From Candidatus Bathyarchaeota archaeon (GTDB taxonomy: Archaea; Thermoproteota; Bathyarchaeia; Bathyarchaeales; Bathycorpusculaceae), in NCBI GenBank assembly GCA_029907545.1, contig JARYLR010000002.1:36224-100223 (forward strand): DNA of 64,000 nucleotides, read 5' to 3'. Below, one piece after another: positions 43,830-52,962 of the stretch (positions are counted from its first letter, which is position 1; each line of letters starts with the position of its first letter). The position numbers were made by a program, and so were the translations under genes. The notes under the pieces were generated by a model. It worked only from the letters and a program-made list of their open reading frames with translations. It was not told where the DNA came from and did no database searches.

Positions 43830-45224
43830 CTGTCCTCGGATCTAGCTAAAGCGCTTGTAACAGATTTCCTGAAAAACTCCAAATCATCAGTGGAAGCCTT
43901 GGTTAAGGCGTTCACTAATTTCGCGGAAAGCAGTAGAAAAATCACCTTTTTCTGCCTGAGAAGTGGGCAAAGACATGATGTTACCCTTGATGGAAGGCAT
44001 TTCTTTCTCCGAACTTCGGTCGAGTATTCCAATCCTCAGCTAACAGTGGAAGAAGTGCAGGGAATAATCGCTGCCCGTCTACTTGAGGTCTGCGGAACAT
44101 ACTTTGTTAGTCATAAACTGGATGATGTGGACGAGACAGTTGTTGGCGAATTATGTGAGCTTCTTCAGAAGCCTCCTCAAGGAAGAATCATTCCGTTTCT
44201 GTTGAATACCGATGACGTCGAGCCAGATAGATACTCAATCAATCCTCTGAAAGAGTCTATAGTCTCCAGCGGTCAAAGTGCTTTTCCAGCAGCTTCGGTT
44301 AAAACGGAGCAGCTTTGCATAGATCAGAAATTTATCAAAAAATATGAAGGCGCACTTATCTCATCAAGAGAGGCAGAGTTGATCACTCGAAACCTTAGAG
44401 CATGTGATAACAACTACATGAACATGGTAGATGCCGTCAAATACGAGCAGCTGGAATATCTTTCCGAGCAGTTTGGGATGGATCTTCATCTCTGCACTTT
44501 GCGGATGCCTCAAGACATGCTGAGCAGAGAACATTCAGAAGGCTTACTGCATCACGTCATAAGAGAAGCACACAGAGACTACGCCTCAATAGAACACGTT
44601 TACAGCTGCATAGGAAGAAGCATGAAAAGCCGGTCAACACTCTTAACTATTCCGCACTCGCCAAAAGGCTATGGATCAAAACGTGCCGCAAAAGGAAAAA
44701 TCTACTTTGATGGAACTAGGCTCAAAAATATCAGAGTAGATTACGAAACAACAAAGCTTTATCCAAACGCAATAGATCCAAACGATGTCAGCGTCGCGGT
44801 TGCAGACGATCATTTCACCATTGAAGGATCCAAACTTGTAAACTATGCTTACTGTGAGACGCCTTCTTCGCCTCAGTTCTTTCTTTATTCGCTAGCTTCG
44901 CCGGAAAACGCCGCCATCTGGCATGGTATAGGAGCTTTCGGTGCATCTCAGCTTGTAAAAAGCTATTTGACTATACGTCTTGCCTCTGCAAGAGGCTCTC
45001 TATTTAAGGGCTTAGCCGACGAGCACAAGGTTTCATCCTCAATCCCGTTGCAGTTTAATCTTAAACCAGAACACATATGGTTCCACCCTGTGCACCGCAA
45101 TATAGATGCAAGCATTGGCACAGTTGGGAACCTAAAAGATTTGGCCGCTATAGGCATGAGGCTGGAATCTTTACCTGTTGAAAGCTACATTCGCGACGAA
45201 AATAATAAAATGGAATCGTCGTAA
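43830..45224 (+). CDS. Unknown 464-residue protein, apparent CTG start
   Basis: The frame is open from the codon after the GNAT stop. Its first GTG is at 43890, but the 20 codons before it encode a sensible helix (S-S-D-L-A-K-A-L-V-T-D-F-L-K) and only a CTG at 43830 has a ribosome site (GGAGAGAGGTTGATC, ending 6 bases ahead). I recognise no family. The middle contains E-R-R-like and H-rich parts (H-H-V-I-R-E-A-H-R-D-Y) and a late E-H-I-W-F-H-P-V-H-R segment that could bind metal. It is soluble, with no signal peptide. Coupling to the GNAT gene suggests a shared task. Confidence 0.6.
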   Translation: MSSDLAKALVTDFLKNSKSSVEALVKAFTNFAESSRKITFFCLRSGQRHDVTLDGRHFFLRTSVEYSNPQLTVEEVQGIIAARLLEVCGTYFVSHKLDDVDETVVGELCELLQKPPQGRIIPFLLNTDDVEPDRYSINPLKESIVSSGQSAFPAASVKTEQLCIDQKFIKKYEGALISSREAELITRNLRACDNNYMNMVDAVKYEQLEYLSEQFGMDLHLCTLRMPQDMLSREHSEGLLHHVIREAHRDYASIEHVYSCIGRSMKSRSTLLTIPHSPKGYGSKRAAKGKIYFDGTRLKNIRVDYETTKLYPNAIDPNDVSVAVADDHFTIEGSKLVNYAYCETPSSPQFFLYSLASPENAAIWHGIGAFGASQLVKSYLTIRLASARGSLFKGLADEHKVSSSIPLQFNLKPEHIWFHPVHRNIDASIGTVGNLKDLAAIGMRLESLPVESYIRDENNKMESS

Positions 45225-45293
45225 CAATGTGTAATCGGAAGACTACACTCAGCCGCATGCACAAGTCGCAAAAAATAGGGGAAGACTGTCAAC

Positions 45294-45902
45294 ATGCTCT
45301 TTAAGCAGATTAAATGTCACGGCGACAACTTCTCGTACATCATAGCCGACGAAGACACAGGCAAAGCCGCCGTGGTTGATCCAAGCTTTAACGCCGACAC
45401 GATAATTCAAACCCTCAAAGATGAAGGGCTGGAGGCAAAGTACGTGATTAACACTCACAGCCACATTGATCACACGGCTGGAAACCAGACTATAAAATCA
45501 GTATTCAACGCAAAAATAGTTGCCCACAAGCTCGCCTCAGCCAAAGACATCAGCATTGCCGACGGAGACATATTAAGAATAGGCAAAGTTTCAATACAAG
45601 TTATTCATACTCCAGGCCACACTCCTGACAGCGTTTGCCTTCTCGTTGACAGTAAACTCCTCACAGGAGACACTCTCTTTGTCGGTGAATGTGGTAGAAC
45701 TGATCTGCTTGGCGGAAGCGCGGAACAGATGTATCACAGCCTGTTTGACAAGCTGATGAAGCTTGCTGACAGTGTCGAGGTCTATCCTGGGCATGATTAC
45801 GGGGGAAAACCGTGGTCGACGATTGGTGTGGAGAGAAGAACGAATTATACGCTTGAGAGGCGGACGCTTGAGAAGTTTCTTGTTTTCATGAGTACTGAAT
45901 AG
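45294..45902 (+). CDS. Metallo-beta-lactamase hydrolase, glyoxalase II-like
   Basis: A 202-residue protein with T-H-S-H-I-D-H-T-A-G (metal site), T-P-G-H-T-P-D-S, G-D-T-L-F and P-G-H-D-Y-G. This is the short glyoxalase II / persulfide dioxygenase-like branch, lacking the C-terminal substrate domain of true glyoxalase II. Probably hydrolyses a thioester or acts on persulfides. Confidence 0.8.
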   Translation: MLFKQIKCHGDNFSYIIADEDTGKAAVVDPSFNADTIIQTLKDEGLEAKYVINTHSHIDHTAGNQTIKSVFNAKIVAHKLASAKDISIADGDILRIGKVSIQVIHTPGHTPDSVCLLVDSKLLTGDTLFVGECGRTDLLGGSAEQMYHSLFDKLMKLADSVEVYPGHDYGGKPWSTIGVERRTNYTLERRTLEKFLVFMSTE

Positions 45903-46028
45903 AAAAGGGTTCTGTCTAGGTTTGCGTTTAGAGGATGTTTTACAGAAAGGTTTTTCTTTTATTGATGAGAAAACACTTCCGCGAGTGTGTGAAAAATTAC
46001 TTCAAGAAGCGATCTTATTAGCGATCCA

Positions 46029-47006
46029 GTGAAGCATATCCGGATAAACAGCAAGTTGACCGTTGACCAGCTTATTCATCAGTTCAGTAACTCTGGCTCA
46101 TTTGGCGCTGGGCGTCTCTCAACGGCTTGCAATGTGTACGAGAAGATGGTGAGAGATCAGGAATGCACGATTTTTTTGGCATTAGCTGGCGCTGTGGTGC
46201 CTGCTGGTATGAGAACATTGATTGCCGACTTGATCCGCAGAAACCTTATAGATGTGGTGGTCAGCACTGGGGCAAACATGGTTCACGATGCTATTGAGGC
46301 TCTGGGTGGGCATCACTACAGGGGGCATTGGCTTATGGATGACATGGTTCTGTACAAGCATCATATTTATCGTATTTATGATGTTCTTGTGCCTGAAGAA
46401 GACTTTGTTAAGCTTGACTGCAAGTTGGTGGACATTTATGATGACATCGCTGCAAAGAGCAAAGGAGAAAGTCTCTCTTCAAGCATGTTTGCATGGGAAC
46501 TAGGTAAAAGGCTGGGTGATTCTGGCTCTATATTGCGTGCAGCCTACGAGTCGCATACTCCAATTTTTCTTCCTGCTCTCCGTGATTCAGAGTTCGGGTA
46601 CATTCACTACCTTCACGCGAGACGCAGAGGGTTTAAAGACGCGTTGGTTGTGGACGCGTTTAAGGATGTTCGGGAAATTATAGAAATCTGCAGAAACTCG
46701 GAGAGAAATGGTATGATCGTTGTCGGCGGAGGGGTTCCTAGGAACACGGTGCAGTCAGCTGCTCTTGCTACGAAGTCTGGGCTGGACTATTCTTTAATTA
46801 TAACTATGGATCGGCCTGAGACAGGCGGCTTGTCTGGTTCGACGCTTGAGGAGACGATAAGCTGGGGGAAGTTGAAGGCTAAGGCGGATAGGGTGATGGT
46901 TATAGGCGATGCCATGATCATTTTGCCGATAATAGCGGCTTCAGTTATAGAGAGGCTTGGCGATAGTTTCAAGCGGGCTCCTAAAAGGCTGGCGAGGAAT
47001 AGATGA
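46029..47006 (+). CDS. dys: Deoxyhypusine synthase
   Basis: A 325-residue NAD-dependent enzyme that moves the aminobutyl group of spermidine onto a Lys of aIF5A. Motifs: S-T-G-A-N-M-V-H-D (NAD site), E-S-H-T-P-I-F-L-P, G-G-G-V-P-R-N, and the catalytic Lys in E-T-I-S-W-G-K. It starts from GTG without a clear ribosome site. The stop overlaps the following Cys-rich gene by four bases. Confidence 0.9.
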   Translation: MKHIRINSKLTVDQLIHQFSNSGSFGAGRLSTACNVYEKMVRDQECTIFLALAGAVVPAGMRTLIADLIRRNLIDVVVSTGANMVHDAIEALGGHHYRGHWLMDDMVLYKHHIYRIYDVLVPEEDFVKLDCKLVDIYDDIAAKSKGESLSSSMFAWELGKRLGDSGSILRAAYESHTPIFLPALRDSEFGYIHYLHARRRGFKDALVVDAFKDVREIIEICRNSERNGMIVVGGGVPRNTVQSAALATKSGLDYSLIITMDRPETGGLSGSTLEETISWGKLKAKADRVMVIGDAMIILPIIAASVIERLGDSFKRAPKRLARNR

Positions 47007-47227
47007 AAAAGGAAAACAAGTCGAAGGAGAGATTCTGCGGTAACTGTGACAGTCACAGTGCCTACTACTATCCTCGGCAAGTGTTTTGCATGCGGAGATT
47101 TACAGCTAATAAGGAACCTGTTGTGGATACGCTTTGGCATTGTGAAGACTGGAACTTGGGTGCTCAGGAATGCTGCTGCGTTTCAGAAGCAAAAAAGCAA
47201 GCGGAAACAGGCGAGAACCCCAGTTAA
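47003..47227 (+). CDS. Small Cys-rich protein, unknown
   Basis: A 74-residue protein translationally coupled to dys through an ATGA overlap. Cysteines in F-C-G-N-C, V-F-C-M-R, H-C-E-D-W and E-C-C-C could bind zinc or iron. The ends are charged. I do not recognise it; the coupling makes expression with dys likely. Confidence 0.55.
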   Translation: MKKENKSKERFCGNCDSHSAYYYPRQVFCMRRFTANKEPVVDTLWHCEDWNLGAQECCCVSEAKKQAETGENPS

Positions 47228-47344
47228 AAAAGGGTCCATTAATTAAAGTCTCCAAATTCACACCGAACGTTACATTTATAAGTAGTCTATTTGTACATGG
47301 ATGTATCACCAGAAGATATAAAATAGATATAGCTCCATTAGGGA

Positions 47345-48076
47345 ATGATGAAATTGACACTTTTGGACAATCTGTTTGGTTCTTACGGATTCAAAGAATT
47401 GGTGGACCTGATAATAGATAAGTTTGGTTTTGGCTCGTTGGTCGTTTTGTTTAGTGCGTTTTTTGCGGCTATTAGCTACTTTTCTACATTGCCATCAAAA
47501 GGACCATTTTCGCCTGATTCTTTTCGTAGCTTTGTAGTTGGCTTTTTTCAGCAAGCATTCTATATTTTCTCATCTGTCCTCTTCTTGATGCCGTTTTATT
47601 CTGATTGGGGTTCCTTTATTCTAGTTTTGCTTTTGTACGCATTTATCGTGGCTCCGATGTTCATAAATATGTATATCTTCCGTGGAGACTTCACCTTCGA
47701 AGAATATGTAAAATTCAAAAAAGGCGGGTTTGGATCCATGAAAATGAAATATGTCGGAATTGCGGCGAGTTGGGTCGCGATATTCAGCGAATTATTGGCG
47801 TTTTCTTGGATTGACCCAACTCTGCCACTACTAGGATGGATAGTTATTTTTTATTCCTTTGTTGCTGTCCTTCTCCAACTCGCTGTGGGACATGGTATTC
47901 TTTCTAACATTCGCTTATGTATTCATGCAAATATAATAACTACTGACGGACCTGTTGAGGGCTTCATCGTAGCTAAAGGTCCCGACCATTATATAGTGAA
48001 GACTAGAGAAAGAGATGCATTGTTATCAAGTGGGCACGTAAAATCTATCTATCCATCTAATCCGCCCGAGCCGTGA
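47345..48076 (+). CDS. Membrane protein with cytosolic C-terminal domain, unknown
   Basis: A 243-residue protein with about five hydrophobic helices (roughly 29-48, 60-80, 85-108, 136-154, 158-180) and a soluble C-terminus D-G-P-V-E-G-F-I-V-A-K-G-P-D-H-Y-I-V-K resembling a small beta barrel. A box A ACATTTATAAG lies about 65 bases upstream. No family recognised. Confidence 0.55.
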   Translation: MMKLTLLDNLFGSYGFKELVDLIIDKFGFGSLVVLFSAFFAAISYFSTLPSKGPFSPDSFRSFVVGFFQQAFYIFSSVLFLMPFYSDWGSFILVLLLYAFIVAPMFINMYIFRGDFTFEEYVKFKKGGFGSMKMKYVGIAASWVAIFSELLAFSWIDPTLPLLGWIVIFYSFVAVLLQLAVGHGILSNIRLCIHANIITTDGPVEGFIVAKGPDHYIVKTRERDALLSSGHVKSIYPSNPPEP

Positions 48077-48190
48077 TAATTTTCTCCCTTTTTTTACCGT
48101 TATTAGCTGTATTGTTTTGGCGTTAGCTATTGGTTAAGAGACGTAACTTGTGTGAAATATTAAGTGCTTTGTGCTATCGATTGAGGGTGC

Positions 48191-48643
48191 TCAGCTTGTC
48201 TTTTGCTCTTCTTTCTGCTCTTTCAGAAATACTACCAACGTAATCAGCCAGCCAATAGCTACTAACAATCCTCCTATGAGAATTGGCTGAATCGGAATAG
48301 GCTTACTCCTTCCCGGAAGAAATATGGCTGAGGGGATGTCAATTTGATAGAATGAGTCTTTGTACTTGAATACTGGGTTATCGGTTGGAAGGTTAAGAAC
48401 TCTGCTTTCAAACGTTACGAAGAGAGTTGACCCGTTTCCGTATTCTTCAATTTCCATTATTCAAAGGCGTTCCGGAGTGTAATATGTGGACGGCGTTCCC
48501 ACGTATTTCGAGGCTATGCAGATAGGTCCGGTGGATCCGCGGGTGGATGCCATGTAGCTTGCGACGCCAGCGTATATCAATGTTGAAGCCAGCATGATTA
48601 GCAATAGTATTTTAGACAGATCATATTCGATTTCTGCTTCCAT
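48191..48643 (-). pseudogene. Small membrane protein split by an in-frame TGA
   Basis: Two open segments lie in the same frame, separated by one TGA at 48461-48463. The first (60 residues) has a membrane helix K-I-L-L-L-I-M-L-A-S-T-L-I-Y and a short external tail. The second (88 residues) is an external beta-like stretch followed by a membrane helix and charged tail. Read through, they make a 150-residue protein with a helix at each end. Either a nonsense mutation, a restart at the ATG two codons after the TGA, or two separate genes. Confidence 0.45.
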
Positions 48644-48957
48644 TGCGAAGTGCCTTCCAACTGTCAGATGAATATATCAAATTATTAAATTTATCGTTGT
48701 TTTTCCAGTATCTATAAAAAGGTGGGGCAAAAAACTGAAAACCCCGTATTCGCCACTACATTCAGGTTTATGTTCCTCAAGGCATGAAATGCAACGCTTG
48801 CTAAAAAACGGTGAAAAATGTTTTTGAATATGCAACTAGGAAATGGCTGAGTTCTATATTAGCCTAGAACAGGCTTTCGTTAAAGGCGGAAGTGATGGTT
48901 GAGGCTTCCTCGGAATGGAAATGCTTTCCTCACAATCTTTTTTCTGTTTAGCTTGGG
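48644..48957 (-). other. Intergenic stretch, no gene recognised
   Basis: About 310 AT-rich bases between two decayed-looking genes. It contains a likely reverse-strand promoter (GATAAATTTAAT near 48690) for the split membrane protein. A 19-codon frame at 48843 is probably chance. A T-run near 48937 could end transcription on the + strand. Confidence 0.35.
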
Positions 48958-49380
48958 TTAGAGGATTACTTTGAATTTGCATTGCTTGTCTCCACTTATT
49001 ATTGACTCTTCCATCATTACCTCAATCAGTCTCCCTAATACTCCCTCAAAAGTGCTTTCATCCATCCTCGAGAGCAATTACAGTAAGTGCCGGGGAGTTG
49101 TCCCTTCGGGGGTTTTCTTGACTTGTGAACAATAACACTTAGGATACGTAATGTAAATGTTGTCTTTATCCCTGTGAAGATGCTTGTATACTTGCTGGAA
49201 TCTGTCAAGAAATTCATCAATGCTTTTAGATTTTTTGGATATACTTCTGGCTTTCTTAACTAAGCTTTGCGATTGGCATTGGCGACCACATTGTTCCAGT
49301 ATTTTTATACGCGTCTGCTCCTCAACGTACTTGTCAAGTCCACCTATGAGGCACGCAATCCATTTTTCTTTTCTATTCAT
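48958..49380 (-). pseudogene. Cys-rich protein with two frameshifts
   Basis: From ATG 49380 the first frame gives W-I-A-C-L-I-G-G-L-D and C-G-R-Q-C, ending K-C-Y-C-S-Q-V-K-K-T-P-E-G. One base surplus near 49098-49107 shifts reading to P-G-T-Y-C-N-C-S-R-G-W-M-K-A-L. One T missing near 49048-49051 then leads to E-G-V-L-G-R-L-I-E-V-M and C-K-F-K-V-I-L, stop 48958. The repaired protein is about 140 residues with several Cys pairs; I think of DUF6144 but cannot confirm it. Two indels make decay or local sequence error equally possible. Confidence 0.6.
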
Positions 49381-49503
49381 AAAGACTCGGCTTCAGTTAG
49401 GAACTGAAATAGTTTTGTTTCGTCTTGCTATTAATTGTTGCTGTAGTGAGGGGTCTAGCATCTTTTGTTCGTGGCAGATCTTTTGTGGTGTTCAGTGAGA
49501 TAA

Positions 49504-49828
49504 GGCCGGTGTGTTGGCTGTAACCCGCCTTTTGTTCAGTTTTGTGGCATTTGGCTGATCGGGCTACCCGCGCTTCAGGTAGAGTCTTCATCTGCGTCTG
49601 TTTGCCCTTTCCACCTGCAGGACAGCCGTTTCACCGTCTCACCCAGCGACCTCAACACCTCATCGGCGCATCATAGGCTTATGCTTGAGCGGGCGTCTCG
49701 TTTCTGCTCTGTTGCCAAGGCTCTCGCCATGCACCCTTGCGGATGCTGCAGTTCTACGCGTGGGCGGAGTTTCCTCAAACCTCCTATTGCATTGAGGCTC
49801 GAAAGCCACACGCCAACTCACCAGCCCC
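49504..49828 (-). ncRNA. rnpB: RNase P RNA
   Basis: On the reverse strand the ends pair as P1: GGCTGGTGAGTTGGC at the 5' end with GCCAACACACCGGCC at the 3' end. Near the 5' side is the CR-I motif GAGGAAACTCCGCC, and near the 3' side is ACAAAACTG, then GGCGGGTTACAG, as in conserved regions IV and V. The middle includes GACGGTGAAACGGC. Size (about 325 bases) suits archaeal type A RNase P RNA, which cuts tRNA 5' leaders. Exact ends are estimated from the P1 pairing. Confidence 0.85.
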
Positions 49829-49916
49829 ACTATAGACCAAGAGTTTTGGCGCATGATAAGCGTTGTGGAAGCCTTATCTCTTGCCTAAGCTATTGTGAAT
49901 TCTGGAAGCTTCCAAC

Positions 49917-50501
49917 GTGATCAAACGTGTAATACTGATAACAGGAACGCCTTGTGTCGGGAAAACCACGGTGTCGAAGGCTCTTGCCTCGGCGCTTGAC
50001 GCTGTCTATGTGAATTTGACCGAGCTTGCTTTGAAGGAAAATCTTGTGCTAGGCGTAGACGAGGAGCGGGATTCCACTATTATAGATGAAACTGCAATGA
50101 AGAAGAAGATAGAGGAAATAGTCGAGCAATGTGATCGTGAAAACGTGGTCATCGATGGGCATTATGCTTCGCTTGTAGTTGGAAGAGATGTAGGCTATGT
50201 TTTTGTGCTCAGACGCAACCCCATTGAGCTGAAGGAGATGATGGAGGACGCTGGATTCGCTGGAAGAAAAATGTGGGAAAACCTTGCCTCCGAAATCCTT
50301 GATGTCTGCCTCATTGACGCTTTGGAAAACCACGCGGCTGAAAAGGTGTGTGAAATAGACGTTTCTCACAAGAGAACTGCAGAAGTTGTAAGTGAAATCA
50401 TAGCGGTTCTCAATGGACATCAGAAGTGCAGAGCAGGCGTAGTGGACTGGCTTAGAATGCTGGAGAACCAAGGCGTGCTGGACGAAGTTTTAAAGATTTA
50501 G
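49917..50501 (+). CDS. Adenylate kinase AK6/Fap7 family
   Basis: A 194-residue P-loop kinase from GTG. Walker A is G-T-P-C-V-G-K-T-T, then I-D-G-H-Y (substrate site) and V-L-R-R-N-P (lid). This is the AK6/hCINAP/Fap7 type, which in eukaryotes and archaea takes part in late 18S/16S rRNA maturation. The C-terminal 25 residues (G-V-V-D-W-L) are an extension seen in some archaeal members. Confidence 0.8.
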   Translation: MIKRVILITGTPCVGKTTVSKALASALDAVYVNLTELALKENLVLGVDEERDSTIIDETAMKKKIEEIVEQCDRENVVIDGHYASLVVGRDVGYVFVLRRNPIELKEMMEDAGFAGRKMWENLASEILDVCLIDALENHAAEKVCEIDVSHKRTAEVVSEIIAVLNGHQKCRAGVVDWLRMLENQGVLDEVLKI

Positions 50502-50506
50502 CTTGT

Positions 50507-50875
50507 TTATCTGAGGCTTTGCCGTATCTGCCTCTTCGTTAACAATATAATCTTCCGTCTATTTGCATATGATTTGGCATGGTCGCTGAATTTCTCGCCC
50601 ACAATCATCGGCGTCGACAAGCGCACGTCATCTGAGGCTCTATCCGCGTTTATGACCACGTTCACACCTATAGTTCTATCCCAGTCTCTGAGAAAAACAC
50701 CGTGACACAGTCGCCCCTTTTGGACTATCAAATCAAATCTTCTTGTGACGCCACTGAAGCCTTCGAAAACAGTGTTCTCTTGTTCAACTTTGTATCCTTC
50801 TTTCTTGAAATATTTAATCGCTAACTCGAGAAAATCTCTTGAAGTCTTTGTTCCTTCTTCAATCATCTGATTCAT
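50507..50875 (-). CDS. Restriction-endonuclease-like fold protein, unknown
   Basis: A 122-residue protein. R-R-F-D-L-I-V-Q-K-G followed by H-G-V-F-L-R-D-W suggests a PD-(D/E)xK-like core, but the catalytic E-x-K is not obvious. The C-terminus A-N-R-R-K-I-I-L-L-T-K-R is typical of Mrr-like domains. The nuclease assignment is weak. It converges with the kinase gene. Confidence 0.4.
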   Translation of the reverse strand: MNQMIEEGTKTSRDFLELAIKYFKKEGYKVEQENTVFEGFSGVTRRFDLIVQKGRLCHGVFLRDWDRTIGVNVVINADRASDDVRLSTPMIVGEKFSDHAKSYANRRKIILLTKRQIRQSLR

Positions 50876-50933
50876 TCTCTAACAAGCGTTATTTACTTCT
50901 GTTGTGGAAAAGGTTTTCGGAGAAGCCGTAGCA

Positions 50934-51137
50934 ATGACTTTGGCTTATATCATCGTGTGCAGTAGATGTGGAGGACTACTGTTAGCAAAAGAAAATCAAA
51001 AAACTAGGACGTGCCCGTACTGCGGCTTCGTGGTTGCGTTGTCTAAGGCAAGGAGGCTGGCTTCTGCTCAGAACGTGCGGGATGCCTCGGAAATTATTAA
51101 GAAAATGAAAAGCAGCCTGCCTCGAAAAATCGGATAG
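50934..51137 (+). CDS. DUF1922-like zinc-ribbon protein
   Basis: A 67-residue protein with C-S-R-C-G-G and C-P-Y-C-G-F knuckles around a short hairpin and a C-terminal helix (A-S-E-I-I-K-K-M), as in archaeal DUF1922. Function unknown. I prefer ATG 50934 over an upstream GTG. Its stop is three bases from the convergent transporter gene. Confidence 0.6.
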   Translation: MTLAYIIVCSRCGGLLLAKENQKTRTCPYCGFVVALSKARRLASAQNVRDASEIIKKMKSSLPRKIG

Positions 51138-51139
51138 GA

Positions 51140-51886
51140 CTATGCGCCCATGACTAGTGCCAGATACGCCATTAACCCCATGCCAAACAGGATTGAAGTA
51201 AACTGGATAACTGACTCGGCGGCTTTTGTCTTTTTATGGAGCTCTGGCATGAGGTCTGTCGCAGCAATGTAGACAAAACCTCCTGCTGCAAAGGGAACAA
51301 TGTAGATTTCAGCACTCTGGATATATTTCATAGAAAGAACTACTGTTGCTCCCACAACCGCCGTTAAGGCTGAAATGAAATTATACATGAGTGCTCTTCT
51401 CTTGCTTAAGCCTCCATAGATCTGAACTCCAAAGTCTCCTATTTCCTGAGGAATCTCATGAAAAATCACTGCTAAAGTCGTGGCAAAACCCAAGCCTGAG
51501 GATATCAGGAAGGTTGCTGCAATAATCATTCCATCTATAAAATTGTGAACCCCGTCTCCGATGAGATTGAGATAGGCGAACATGTGAACTTCGCATTCTC
51601 CTTCGTGGCAGTGGCGCCAGTACAGAAACTTTTCAATAGCGAAAAACACGACGATGCCGAAGAGAACGTACAAAAAAACAGTTGACGACTCAAGCCCTTC
51701 TCCTGCTAGGGCTTCGGGTAATAGATCTAGGAATGCGCTTCCAAGCAGCGTACCTGAAGAGAAACCGACCAGCACCATCAAAATGCGCTTCAGTAGTTCT
51801 TCCTTTAGGCCGATGAAAACGATGCCGATAAAGGATATCAAGCTGACTACTGTTACTGAAGCGAAGATTTCTACAACTTCGTTCAT
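51140..51886 (-). CDS. ZIP-family metal transporter
   Basis: A 248-residue membrane protein with seven to eight helices. Helix IV has G-V-H-N-F-I-D-G-M-I-I-A and helix V has H-E-I-P-Q-E-I-G-D-F-G-V, the ZIP metal-site motifs. It imports zinc or a related divalent metal. A His/Cys/Glu-rich loop (W-R-H-C-H-E-G-E-C-E-V-H) lies between helices III and IV and may bind metal. Confidence 0.85.
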   Translation of the reverse strand: MNEVVEIFASVTVVSLISFIGIVFIGLKEELLKRILMVLVGFSSGTLLGSAFLDLLPEALAGEGLESSTVFLYVLFGIVVFFAIEKFLYWRHCHEGECEVHMFAYLNLIGDGVHNFIDGMIIAATFLISSGLGFATTLAVIFHEIPQEIGDFGVQIYGGLSKRRALMYNFISALTAVVGATVVLSMKYIQSAEIYIVPFAAGGFVYIAATDLMPELHKKTKAAESVIQFTSILFGMGLMAYLALVMGA

Positions 51887-51927
51887 AGACTATGTTGTCT
51901 TGTTTCTGCGTTAATTAGGATATCGGT

Positions 51928-52902
51928 CTACACATCTAGCCTCAGTTCTTCCAAGAAGTGACACGCTCTGCAGATTTCTTCGGAAGTAGGTTCGCCGCAT
52001 TCTCTGCATTCAGTCAAGTTTTCTCTCGTGTCTATCTCGTCTAGTGCTTCCCTGACCCGTTCCACGGATTTAAATATTGTAAATTTCAGTCCGACATGTT
52101 TTTCTTCCATTTTATTTAGCATGTTTCGAACATCGTTTCTCATCGCGTCTGAAGCATAGGGGCATGGCTTGCTCTGGAACTTCATGTTTTTCACGTACGC
52201 GTAAAGAGCTGTTTCTTTTTCTGGAATTTCGCAGAAAGGCTTTATCCTCTGCACAAGTTTGGGATGGATCTTATCTGTGACCGGCTTTTCTTTGGCTATG
52301 CGCCACACGTCACCATGAAATATGTTTAACAGTATAGTTTGAGTCTCATCGTCCAATGTGTGAGCTGTCGCCAGCTTATCAACATGGTTTTCTCTTGCAG
52401 CAATGTTTAAAGCTTTTCTCCGAAGTATGCCACAGCAAGCACACATTGTTAACCCGCCTTTTTCTTTTAGCTTCTTTTTCCGTGCAATTTCATCCAGTGA
52501 GTATCCGAACAGATCTTTGAACGAGACTACAACGTGCTTTATGCCAAGTTTCTTGCAGTTATCTCCGGCGATTTTTAGTGCTTCATCGCGGTACCCTTTG
52601 ATCCCTTCGTCGACTGTTACTGCTATAAGTGAGGCTCTTGGGAATTTCTGTTCTCTTTTTGCGAAGATATGCAGCAGGCTGAGGCTGTCTTTGCCGCCGG
52701 AAACTGCAACTGCTATGCGTTCGTCGAATTTCAGCATCTGGTATCGCGAGATTGTTGCCCTAACTTTCTCTTCTATTGAGGAGGTAAAGCATCTTCTGCA
52801 AAGGCTTTCTCCGGAGTATGATCTAAAGAAGAAAGGTTCTCTGCGTTTACATGAACTGCATATGGCAGTGGTGGGGTTGGTCAAAGTGTCTCTGTCCTGC
52901 AT
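51928..52902 (-). CDS. tRNA 2-thiolation PP-loop enzyme, TtuA/Ncs6 family
   Basis: A 324-residue enzyme. The N-terminal zinc finger is C-S-S-C with C-R-R-C, the PP-loop S-G-G-K-D-S, then C-A-C-C-G-I-L-R-R-K and the C-terminal zinc finger C-R-E-C/C-R-A-C. It activates tRNA uridine by adenylation and installs sulfur (position 34 or 54). The middle C-A-C-C plus a later Cys would hold a 4Fe-4S cluster as in TtuA. ATG 52902 is chosen; an in-frame codon 11 residues earlier lacks family match. Confidence 0.85.
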   Translation of the reverse strand: MQDRDTLTNPTTAICSSCKRREPFFFRSYSGESLCRRCFTSSIEEKVRATISRYQMLKFDERIAVAVSGGKDSLSLLHIFAKREQKFPRASLIAVTVDEGIKGYRDEALKIAGDNCKKLGIKHVVVSFKDLFGYSLDEIARKKKLKEKGGLTMCACCGILRRKALNIAARENHVDKLATAHTLDDETQTILLNIFHGDVWRIAKEKPVTDKIHPKLVQRIKPFCEIPEKETALYAYVKNMKFQSKPCPYASDAMRNDVRNMLNKMEEKHVGLKFTIFKSVERVREALDEIDTRENLTECRECGEPTSEEICRACHFLEELRLDV

Positions 52903-52962
52903 TTTTGCTGAAACTACTAAAATATGGCAGTACAATAGTCTTTTGCAGAGGGCAAACGTGTC

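Noticed and set aside
48455..48470. Selenocysteine at the in-frame TGA
   Set aside because: No sel genes or insertion element seen, and the sequence around it has no known selenoprotein pattern.
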